From Alphaproteobacteria bacterium (GTDB taxonomy: Bacteria > Pseudomonadota > Alphaproteobacteria > GCA-2731375): a DNA stretch of 8,202 nucleotides. A program made the translations under genes and the position numbers. How positions within the stretch are numbered: position 1 is the first letter of the stretch; each line of letters opens with the position of its first letter. Below the pieces are notes generated by a model that ran no database searches, was not told the DNA's origin, and was given only the letters and a program-made list of their open reading frames with translations. Below, piece by piece: positions 1-6,300 of the stretch. The stretch is taken from the NCBI GenBank assembly GCA_028281075.1, contig JANQKO010000054.1, positions 1 through 8,202 on the forward strand, given 5' to 3'.

Positions 1-1175
<1,175 letters not shown>

Positions 1176-1180
1176 GGCGT

Positions 1181-1194
1181 GTGCGGCGGCGCAC
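1181..1194 (+). terminator. Weak hairpin just after gltS
   Basis: GTGCG (1181-1185) and CGCAC (1190-1194) form a 5-bp stem with a 4-base loop, six bases after the gltS stop codon. Only TGGTTT follows, so the U-tract is poor. It may be a weak terminator or a chance stem in GC-rich DNA. Confidence 0.25.
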
Positions 1195-1210
1195 TGGTTT
1201 CGCATCGACC

Positions 1211-1241
1211 ATATATCAAAAATTGACAATTATTGATATAT
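1211..1241 (+). promoter_or_regulatory. 31-bp palindromic operator of the toxin-antitoxin operon
   Basis: An almost perfect palindrome centred on position 1226. The outer arms are ATATATCAA (1211-1219) and TTGATATAT (1233-1241). The inner arms are AATTG (1221-1225) and CAATT (1227-1231). Only the central base and the pair 1220/1232 break the symmetry. Its GC content is 4 of 31 bases, in a region where genes are far richer in GC. It lies 32 bp upstream of the antitoxin start and contains the -35 box. Ribbon-helix-helix antitoxins of the ParD type bind such palindromes as dimers and repress their own operon, often with the toxin as co-repressor, so this is very likely the autoregulatory operator. 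The symmetry is seen directly; the binding protein is inferred. Confidence 0.8.
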
Positions 1242-1251
1242 CGCGTCAAAT
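1223..1251 (+). promoter_or_regulatory. Candidate sigma-70 promoter for parD-parE
   Basis: TTGACA at 1223-1228 matches the -35 consensus fully. After a 17-bp spacer, TCAAAT at 1246-1251 matches 4 of 6 bases of the -10 consensus. The -35 box sits at the centre of the palindromic operator, so repressor binding would block polymerase. A short leader would then run to the antitoxin ribosome binding site. The -10 is weak, so the exact start site is uncertain. Confidence 0.55.
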
Positions 1252-1273
1252 TCCAGAGGCAAAGGGAGCTGAG

Positions 1274-1531
1274 ATGGCTCAGATGAATGTTTCCGTGCCG
1301 GAGCGCATGAAGGACTGGTGCGAAGCTCAGGTTCGCGAAGGGCGCTATTCGACGACAAGCGACTATGTCCGTGACTTGATCCGCCGAGACCAGGATAGTC
1401 AAGCTGGTGTTAAGGCCTTGCAGGCAGCTATCGACGACGGGCTGGCCAGCGGGCTGAGCGGCCGGACGATCGACGAGATATTGGCTGAAGCGCGGCGGCG
1501 CGCCGATAATGCCGCAGCGAATGAAGGTTAG
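1274..1531 (+). CDS. parD: ParD-like type II antitoxin (ribbon-helix-helix)
   Basis: An 85-residue protein expected to neutralise the ParE-like toxin encoded next to it and to repress the operon. The N-terminus MNVSVPERMKDWCEAQVREG (from residue 4) and the following YSTTSDYVRDLIRRDQ are the typical beta strand and two helices of ParD/CopG-type DNA-binding dimers. The rest (about residues 45-85) is a charged, Ala-rich segment of the kind that wraps the toxin. Length is usual for ParD. The ATG at 1274 is preceded by AAAGGGAG (1261-1268), a good ribosome binding site five bases away; an ATG at 1283 is a possible second start. The frame stays open far upstream through gltS, but that part is a shadow of gltS. 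GC content here (about 57% over 1321-1440) is well below that of gltS (about 78% over 421-480), suggesting separate acquisition. Confidence 0.85.
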   Translation: MAQMNVSVPERMKDWCEAQVREGRYSTTSDYVRDLIRRDQDSQAGVKALQAAIDDGLASGLSGRTIDEILAEARRRADNAAANEG

Positions 1532-1820
1532 GTTCACGGTCCAGGCCGAAACCGACATCATCGACAGCTATCTCTACGGATTCGAGAATTTCGGCCGCGG
1601 CCAGGCCGACCGGTATGAAGCTGGTCTGCGTCGGGCCATCGATATCATTGCGGCAAATCCACAGATCGCTGCCGAACGTCGCGAGTACGACCCGCCGGTG
1701 CGCATCCATCATCACGCCAAGCATTACATCGTCTATCTGATCGGTGAAGCCCACATCGTGGTCGTCAGGGTGCTGCGAGACGAAGTGGATTTGACGCGGC
1801 ATCTCGGAACTGAGGCTTGA
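1509..1820 (+). CDS. parE: ParE-like type II toxin (RelE/ParE superfamily)
   Basis: A 103-residue basic protein of the RelE/ParE fold. Seen directly: the N-terminal strand MKVRFTVQAETDIIDSYLYG (residues 5-24), a helical stretch with RYEAGLRRAIDIIAANPQIA (about 35-54), the block YDPPVRIHHHAKHYIVYLIG (about 60-79) and the C-terminal VVRVLRDEVDLTRHL. The order helix, R-x-hhh-H-HYIVY and VVRVLR-(6)-HL is that of ParE. Members of this family usually poison DNA gyrase, but some RelE relatives cut mRNA on the ribosome, so the target is inferred. The gene overlaps the antitoxin gene by 23 bp; an in-frame ATG at 1521 (residue 5) would reduce this to 11 bp and fits the start of the conserved domain better. 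Neither start has a clear ribosome binding site, which points to translational coupling with the antitoxin. No frameshift or truncation is visible, so the module looks intact. Confidence 0.82.
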   Translation: MPQRMKVRFTVQAETDIIDSYLYGFENFGRGQADRYEAGLRRAIDIIAANPQIAAERREYDPPVRIHHHAKHYIVYLIGEAHIVVVRVLRDEVDLTRHLGTEA

Positions 1821-1838
1821 CCTTCGGAAATCTCGTCG

Positions 1839-1853
1839 TTGCCGATAGGGCAA
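1839..1853 (+). terminator. Weak hairpin after the toxin gene, in the convergent gap
   Basis: TTGCC (1839-1843) and GGCAA (1849-1853) pair around a 5-base loop and are followed by ATTTCCC. This is the only stem I can see in the 94-bp gap (1821-1914) between the toxin gene and the end of the importer operon coming from the other side. The stem is short and the T-run is only three bases. Confidence 0.3.
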
Positions 1854-1914
1854 ATTTCCCGACCGGTTGTATGACGTGATGGGTCGCAGGTGTGGCGTCG
1901 AAGGCGCAGCACGC

Positions 1915-3267
1915 TCAGGCGTTCACATCGCGGCCGTGGATCAGGCGGCGGCGGAGCCAGCCGGAGAGGCTGTCCATCATCACGACCAGGATGACGGTCA
2001 GGATGATGATGTAGAGAGTGTTTTCCCAATCGCGCGAGGTGCGCATGGTCTCGACCAGCATCAGGCCGATGCCGCCGGCGCCGAGCGCGCCGATCACGGT
2101 GGCCGACCGGGTGTTGGATTCGAGGTAATAGAGCCCCTGCGAGACGAAGATCGGCAGGATCTGCGGGATCACGCCGAAACGGTAGGTCTGGATCCGCCGG
2201 GCGCCGGTCGATTTGACGCCCTCGACCTGTTTGCCGTCGATATTCTCCAGCGCCTCTGAGAACAGCTTGCCCAGCGAGCCGGTGTCGGTGAAGGCGATCG
2301 CCAGCGCGCCGGTGAGCGGACCCAGGCCGAAGGCGCGAATGAAGATCAGCGACCAGATGAGCATGTCGATGCCGCGCAGAAAGTCGAACAGGCGGCGCAC
2401 GACGAAGCGGACGATGCCGGACGGCGTGAAGTTGCGGGCCGCCAGCACCGCCAGCGGCAGGCCCACGAACGCGGCCGTGATCGTGCCGAGCACCGCCATC
2501 AACAGGGTTTCCAGCAGCGCGACGAAGACGTTGCCGTGCTGCCAGTCCGGATTGCGCCAGAAGGTGTCGAAGACGTAAGCCCCGTTCGACATCTCCGGCT
2601 TCAGGCGTTCGGCGCTGCCGATCAGCGACAGGATGTCGCCGAAGGAATAGGCCTGCAGCTCGGAATTGAACGGGAAGAAGAAGTTCTCCCAGCCCATGAA
2701 GAAACGGTGGACCTCGATGCGCGCGCGCGAGACCTGGACCCGGCGGCCGAGGCTGGGCCGGGCGTCGAACTTGGCCTTGGTGGCGTTCAGCCAGTCGGGC
2801 ACCGGGCCGTCGGGGAGCGTGGTGACGATGCCCGCCGTCTCGGCCCTGACCGTGATGTCGCCGTAGCCGGGCACGGTGAAATGGACCGTCCGGCCGACGA
2901 TCTCGGCGCCGTAGCCGTCGCCCAGGTCGACCCGGATGGCGTCGTCCGAGCGGCTGACCCAGTCCGGCGGCTCGTCGTAGGTGGCCGTGCGCTCGCCCTC
3001 GACGGCGATCGTCACCCGGTCGTTGCGCAGCGATTTGCTGACATGCACCTTGTGGGCGACGGAATCGATCGCCAGCAGGATCGCGCGGTCGGGCTGGGCG
3101 CGGGAAATCAGCCCCGTCATGTCGAACGCGACCCAGGCATAGGCGAGATAGGCCAGCGCGGCGGCCAGGATCGCGAAGCCGAGATTGGTCCGCCGGCGGA
3201 CGCTGGCGATCACGGCCTGGCGGCGGGCGTGAGGGCCGGGTTCGAGGCCGAGCGCGGTGACGTTCAT
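1915..3267 (-). CDS. phnE: Phosphonate/phosphate-type ABC permease, long form (PhnE/PhoT-like)
   Basis: The inner-membrane channel subunit of the importer, 450 residues, against about 260-300 for a standard PhnE. The C-terminal part (about residues 245-440) is a normal BPD permease domain: membrane segments, then an EAA-type loop at about 331-372 (GSLGKLFSEALENIDGKQ followed by GVKSTGARRIQ and FGVIPQILP), then GALGAGGIGLML near 393-404. The N-terminus has one membrane segment (about 30-49) followed by a long, mostly polar region (about 55-240) that would lie in the periplasm. It holds alternating beta-like stretches and ends in an aromatic patch, FFMGWENFFFPF, at 189-200. Long second permeases are known in alphaproteobacterial systems of the Sinorhizobium PhoCDET kind, so the length is not an assembly fusion. 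The start ATG overlaps the stop of the preceding permease gene (ATGA, 4 bp), indicating translational coupling. It is the last gene of the operon. Confidence 0.85.
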   Translation of the reverse strand: MNVTALGLEPGPHARRQAVIASVRRRTNLGFAILAAALAYLAYAWVAFDMTGLISRAQPDRAILLAIDSVAHKVHVSKSLRNDRVTIAVEGERTATYDEPPDWVSRSDDAIRVDLGDGYGAEIVGRTVHFTVPGYGDITVRAETAGIVTTLPDGPVPDWLNATKAKFDARPSLGRRVQVSRARIEVHRFFMGWENFFFPFNSELQAYSFGDILSLIGSAERLKPEMSNGAYVFDTFWRNPDWQHGNVFVALLETLLMAVLGTITAAFVGLPLAVLAARNFTPSGIVRFVVRRLFDFLRGIDMLIWSLIFIRAFGLGPLTGALAIAFTDTGSLGKLFSEALENIDGKQVEGVKSTGARRIQTYRFGVIPQILPIFVSQGLYYLESNTRSATVIGALGAGGIGLMLVETMRTSRDWENTLYIIILTVILVVMMDSLSGWLRRRLIHGRDVNA

Positions 3268-4109
3268 GCGCCGCCTTCGGTCAGCCGCTTGCGCAGGAAC
3301 GAGGAAGCCTGGTCGATGACGAAGATCGACAGGATCAGCAGCACGAACAGGGCCGCCGTCTCGTCGCCGCTGCCCTGGCCCCAGCCGATGGTGCGCCGCA
3401 GCTCGGTGCCGATGCCGCCGGCGCCGACGAAACCGAGAATGGCCGAGGCGCGCACGTTGATCTCGAAACGCAGCATGAAATAGCTGAGATAGTTCGGCAG
3501 CACCTGTGGCAGCACCGCGAACTTCATGCGCTGCAGCCAGTTCGCGCCGCAGGCCTGCAGGCCCTCGATCGCCTTCCTGTCGAGATTCTCGTTGACCTCG
3601 GAGAACTGCTTGCCGAGCGCGCCCGAGGTGTGGAAGGCGACGGCGATCATCGCCGGCACCGGACTGGTGCCCAGCACGAAGATCAGGAACAGCGCGATGA
3701 TCAGTTCGGGAAAGGCGCGCATCAGATCCATGACACGGCGCGCCATGGGCACGGCCGGCGCCCAGACGCCGAGATTGCTGCTGCCGAGAAAGGCGAAGAC
3801 CATGGCGCCGATGCCGCCGAGGATGGTGGCGACGGCGGCGATGTTCAGCGTCTCGATCAGGGCTGGCAGGAAGCGGACCAGCAGGCCGGGGAACTCGGCG
3901 CCGGACTGCCAGGCCTCGATGACGATCTCGCCGGGATATTCGAAGAACTTGGCCAGGCCCTGCAGGAAGCCGCCCGAGTTCATGTCGTTGGCCTGGCCGT
4001 AGCCGGCGAAGACCACGGCGCCGAGGATGACGATCAGCGTCAGCGAGTAGAGCTGACGGCGCTTTTCATCGCGCGCGATGTCCGCGGCGAGGTCGGCGAC
4101 GGGTGTCAT
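3264..4109 (-). CDS. phnE: Phosphonate/phosphate-type ABC permease, short form (PhnE)
   Basis: The second channel subunit of the importer, 281 residues, the usual size for PhnE. A charged N-terminal tail (residues 1-20) is followed by a membrane segment (about 21-38), a short periplasmic stretch with FFEYPGEIVIEAW (55-67), and the permease core beginning near LPALIETLNIAAVATILGG (81-99). The EAA loop that docks on the ATPase is at about 163-206 (GALGKQFSEVNENLDRKA, then GLQACGANWLQ and FAVLPQVLP). The following FEINVRASAILGFVGAGGIG (215-234) is the strongly conserved block of PhnE proteins. Together with the longer permease it probably forms a heterodimeric pore. No strong ribosome binding site is visible before the ATG at 4109. 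The gene starts 30 bases after a large intercistronic hairpin, and its stop overlaps the next start. Confidence 0.9.
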   Translation of the reverse strand: MTPVADLAADIARDEKRRQLYSLTLIVILGAVVFAGYGQANDMNSGGFLQGLAKFFEYPGEIVIEAWQSGAEFPGLLVRFLPALIETLNIAAVATILGGIGAMVFAFLGSSNLGVWAPAVPMARRVMDLMRAFPELIIALFLIFVLGTSPVPAMIAVAFHTSGALGKQFSEVNENLDRKAIEGLQACGANWLQRMKFAVLPQVLPNYLSYFMLRFEINVRASAILGFVGAGGIGTELRRTIGWGQGSGDETAALFVLLILSIFVIDQASSFLRKRLTEGGA

Positions 4110-4139
4110 GACGGGGCTGGGTCGGGTCAGGACCGCGAA

Positions 4140-4170
4140 CGGGCGGCCCCGCCATGCGCGGGACCGCCCG
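4140..4170 (-). other. Large intercistronic hairpin between phnD and phnE
   Basis: Arms 4140-4152 and 4158-4170 pair over 13 positions around the 5-base loop 4153-4157. Twelve pairs are Watson-Crick; the pair 4147/4163 becomes a G-U wobble in the minus-strand transcript. The hairpin sits 22 bases after the phnD stop and ends 30 bases before the phnE start, in an 83-bp gap. The bases after it on the minus strand begin TTCGC, with no U-run, so it is not a typical intrinsic terminator. In importer operons a stable stem behind the binding-protein gene usually protects that mRNA segment from 3' decay, giving more binding protein than permease. That role is inferred here. Confidence 0.75.
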
Positions 4171-4192
4171 AATGCGTGGGCCGGGTCAAGAA

Positions 4193-5101
4193 CTAGCTGG
4201 CCTTGCGCTTACGCGCCTCGATGATGACTTCGTAGTCCTCGTGGCTGATCGGGGCGATGGCCTTGATCTCGCCGGCCATGAAGCCGTAGGCGCATTCCGC
4301 GTCCATCGACGGCAGGCTGGCCAGCATGCCGACCATCTTCAGCTTGACGTCGGCCGGCAGGTCCTTGCGCAGCACGATCGGGCCTTCGGGGATCACCTTC
4401 GAGCGCCAGATCTCCTTGATCTGCGTCATGTCGACGAGGCCGGCGTCGGTGGCCTTGCGCAGCGCGCCGCTGTTGAAGCCGTCTTCCCAGGCGCCGAGGC
4501 CGTCGGCCCAGGTCACGCCGGCGTCGATGTCGCCGTTCGAGACCGCGACGATGGTCTGCTCGTGGCCGCCGGTGAAGACGACGTCCCCGAAATACTTGCC
4601 CGCTTCCATGTCGTAGCCGGCCTGCGGGATCTCGATCGAGGGGATCAGGTAGCCCGACGTGGAGTTCGGATCGCCGAAGCCGAACTTCTTGCCCTGCATG
4701 TCCTTCAGGCTGTCGATGTTGGCGTCGACCCGGGCGAAGCCGATCGAGTAGTAGCCGAAGGAGCCGTCGGCGTTGATCTTGGTGAGCACGGGCTCGACGG
4801 CGTCGGGGTTGCTGAGATAGACCTTGGCGTAGCCGGAGGCGCCCAGCCAGGCCATGTCCAGATTGCCGCCGAGCAGACCCTCGATGACGCCGTTGTAATC
4901 GGCCGGCGCGAACAGCTTGGTCTCGACACCCAGCAGCTCGGTGGTCTTTTCGACCAGGCATTCGTTGCTGCGCAGACGGTCCGACGCGTTCTCGCCGCCG
5001 AGGATGCCGATGCGGAATTCCTTGATGCTGTCCTGGGCCAGCGCGCCGGTGGCCAGCAATACGGTCGCGGCGGCCGCCGCGATAGTCGTGGTGAGCTTCA
5101 T
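4193..5101 (-). CDS. phnD: Periplasmic phosphonate/phosphate-type binding protein (PhnD family)
   Basis: A 302-residue substrate-binding protein that delivers ligand to the importer. A Sec signal peptide covers residues 1-22, with a likely cut after ALA (before Gln23). The mature protein begins with the family pattern FRIGILGGENASDRL (29-43). Other PhnD features are DYNGVIEGL (68-76), MAWLGASGY (83-91), GYYSIGFARVDANIDSLKDM (116-135), and the phosphonate-pocket block FGDPNSTSGYLIP (142-154), whose Ser/Thr-rich turn binds the oxyanion. H180-E181 and D200 stand where E. coli PhnD carries acidic ligand-contacting residues; this is an alignment by eye. A strong ribosome binding site, AGGAGAGGAAG (5112 down to 5102), precedes the ATG, much better than that of its operon partners and fitting high expression. 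It lies 57 bp after phnC and before the hairpin at 4140-4170. The substrate could be phosphonate, phosphite, phosphate or an ester of these. Confidence 0.92.
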   Translation of the reverse strand: MKLTTTIAAAAATVLLATGALAQDSIKEFRIGILGGENASDRLRSNECLVEKTTELLGVETKLFAPADYNGVIEGLLGGNLDMAWLGASGYAKVYLSNPDAVEPVLTKINADGSFGYYSIGFARVDANIDSLKDMQGKKFGFGDPNSTSGYLIPSIEIPQAGYDMEAGKYFGDVVFTGGHEQTIVAVSNGDIDAGVTWADGLGAWEDGFNSGALRKATDAGLVDMTQIKEIWRSKVIPEGPIVLRKDLPADVKLKMVGMLASLPSMDAECAYGFMAGEIKAIAPISHEDYEVIIEARKRKAS

Positions 5102-5112
5102 CTTCCTCTCCT
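5102..5112 (-). promoter_or_regulatory. Strong ribosome binding site of phnD
   Basis: On the minus strand the bases directly before the phnD ATG read AGGAGAGGAAG, giving AGGAG with six-base spacing. The other importer genes have weak or no such signal, so the binding protein is probably translated at a higher rate. Confidence 0.7.
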
Positions 5113-5158
5113 GCTGCGGGTGATCGTCATGTCGTCCGATTGGCTGGTGCGGTGCCGG

Positions 5159-5977
5159 TCAGGCCGGGATGGCGGCGGCCGCCGGGCTCGGGGCGTCCGC
5201 GGCCGCCGGGCCGAGCGCGGTCGAGGTCGTGGCCTCGTTGATGTCCTGGTCGGCGCCGTAGATCTCGCGCACGACCCGCGGCGTGAGTGCCGCCGGCGGA
5301 CCGTCGAACACGAGCTGGCCATGCAGCATGCCGATCACCCGGTCGCAGTAGCTGCGGGCGGTGTCGAGCGTGTGCAGGTTGCAGATCACGGTCAGGCGGT
5401 CGCGTTCGTGGATCTCGCGCAGCGACGTCATCACCACCTCGGCGCTCAGCGGGTCGAGCGAGGCGATCGGCTCGTCGGCCAGGATCATTTTCGGTTCCTG
5501 GGTCAGGGCACGGGCGATGGCGACGCGCTGCTGCTGGCCGCCCGACAGGGTCTCGGCCCGCTGCAGGGCCTGGTCGGCGATGCCGAGGCGCTCCAGCGCC
5601 GTCAGCGCGCGCTCGATCTCGGCGCGGCCGAAGACGTTGAACAGGCTCTTGACGGTGCCGTGGCCGTTCAGCCGGCCGAGCATCACGTTGGTCACCACGT
5701 CCAGCCGCGGCACCAGGTTGAACTGCTGGAAGATCATCGCGCAGTCGCGCTGCCAGCGGCGCATCTCGGCGCCCTTGAGCGCCAGGACGTCGCGGCCGTC
5801 GACGACGACCTCGCCGCCCGTCGCCGGGGTCAGGCGGTTGATCATGCGCAGCAGCGTCGACTTGCCGGCGCCGGAACGGCCGATGATGCCGACCATCTGC
5901 GGCTGGTCGATCGCGAACGACACGCCGTCGACGGCGACGACGGCGCCGAAGGCCTTGGTCAGGTTCTTGACGTACAT
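5159..5977 (-). CDS. phnC: Phosphonate/phosphate-type ABC importer ATPase (PhnC)
   Basis: The cytoplasmic ATPase of the importer, 272 residues from the ATG at 5977. Seen in order: Walker A GRSGAGKST (33-41), Q-loop in MIFQQFNLVP (81-90), signature LSGGQQQR (144-151), Walker B MILADEP (164-170), D-loop SLD (173-175) and H-loop His202 in CNLHTLDTA. The stretch FNLVPRLDVVTNVMLGRL (86-103) is typical of PhnC. The reading frame is open for another 33 codons upstream to an ATG at 6076, but family proteins begin right at MYVKNLTKAFG, so the shorter start is chosen. The ribosome binding site there is weak (ACGGA, 5988-5984). The last 20 residues or so are an Ala/Pro tail with no counterpart in the family core. 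It is the first gene of the phnCDEE operon, preceded by a 323-bp non-coding leader. Confidence 0.92.
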   Translation of the reverse strand: MYVKNLTKAFGAVVAVDGVSFAIDQPQMVGIIGRSGAGKSTLLRMINRLTPATGGEVVVDGRDVLALKGAEMRRWQRDCAMIFQQFNLVPRLDVVTNVMLGRLNGHGTVKSLFNVFGRAEIERALTALERLGIADQALQRAETLSGGQQQRVAIARALTQEPKMILADEPIASLDPLSAEVVMTSLREIHERDRLTVICNLHTLDTARSYCDRVIGMLHGQLVFDGPPAALTPRVVREIYGADQDINEATTSTALGPAAADAPSPAAAAIPA

Positions 5978-6109
5978 GATCGGTCCGTGGCGCCGGGGAA
6001 TACGTGGGCGGATGAACGGTGCCGACACCGGTGCCGTCGGCGCGGAGCACCCATGGACACGGTCGGTCGGCTGCACAAGGGACGCATCTGTGGTTTTGTC
6101 GCCTGCCGT

Positions 6110-6126
6110 TGGTCTCGAAAAGACCA
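6110..6126 (-). other. Hairpin in the phnC leader
   Basis: TGGTCT (6110-6115) and AGACCA (6121-6126) form a perfect 6-bp stem around a 5-base loop that reads TTTCG on the minus strand. It lies about 130 bases upstream of the phnC start. The function is unknown. Confidence 0.4.
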
Positions 6127-6149
6127 GGGATCGAATATGCTCGACGGCC

Positions 6150-6172
6150 GGCCGCCGCGTTGCGCGGCGGCC
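6150..6172 (-). other. Strong 10-bp hairpin in the phnC leader
   Basis: GGCCGCCGCG (6150-6159) and CGCGGCGGCC (6163-6172) are exact reverse complements separated by only three bases. No U-run follows on either strand. It could be a factor-dependent terminator for the hydrolase transcript, a leader structure of the phnC mRNA, or a protein-binding palindrome. Confidence 0.55.
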
Positions 6173-6214
6173 TGACTACCCTGCTGGCGGCGACCCTACG
6201 CGTGCTGTTTTTCA

Positions 6215-6248
6215 GATATGCGTCGAAAATATGACGGTTTTGATGCAG
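6215..6248 (-). promoter_or_regulatory. Possible Pho-box promoter of the phnC operon (tentative)
   Basis: On the minus strand, 6248 down to 6231 reads CTGCATCAAAACCGTCAT. Against the PhoB pattern CTGTCAT-N4-CTGTCAT the second half matches 6 of 7 and the first only 3 of 7; the spacer AAAA is of the usual AT-rich kind. Ten bases further, CATATC (6220-6215) is a 3 of 6 match to a -10 box, at the spacing seen in PhoB-activated promoters. The site would lie about 250 bp upstream of phnC. The match is weak and rests mainly on context. Confidence 0.25.
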
Positions 6249-6300
6249 GCGTGAGTCGAGCGGGAGAGCGGGCCGGCAAGGCCCATTTTCAAACGGTCTC

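Larger units (their letters stand above)
5978..6300 (-). other. Non-coding leader/promoter region of the phnC operon
   Basis: This 323-bp gap between the hydrolase stop and the phnC start holds no convincing gene on either strand. It contains an AT-rich patch at about 6206-6245, the likeliest place for a promoter. It also contains two clean inverted repeats (6110-6126 and 6150-6172) that would lie in the phnC 5' leader, and a small stem near the hydrolase end (6270-6284). The GGTGCCG heptamer occurs twice (6019-6025 and 6031-6037 region) around CACCGGTG. I recognise no known riboswitch. Confidence 0.6.

Noticed and set aside
1861..1914. Search for a terminator at the 3' end of the phn operon
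   Set aside because: I found no stem with a U-run on the minus strand in this stretch; ATGACGTGAT at 1871-1880 is only an imperfect short palindrome.
5978..6076. A 33-codon N-terminal extension of PhnC starting at the ATG at 6076
   Set aside because: PhnC proteins start directly at the conserved strand beginning MYVKNLTKAFG. The extension has no family similarity and covers leader sequence.
4154..6175. A 673-codon open frame on the plus strand opposite phnD and phnC
   Set aside because: It mirrors two well-supported genes with full family motifs on the other strand. Its translation is low-complexity, rich in Asp, Gly, Val and Arg, with no recognisable domain. Long antisense frames are expected at this GC content.
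6270..6284. Hairpin GGGCC/GGCCC followed by ATTTTC on the plus strand, looking like an intrinsic terminator
   Set aside because: No plus-strand gene exists upstream for it to terminate, the stem is only 5 bp, and on the minus strand the T-run is on the wrong side. It is most likely chance.
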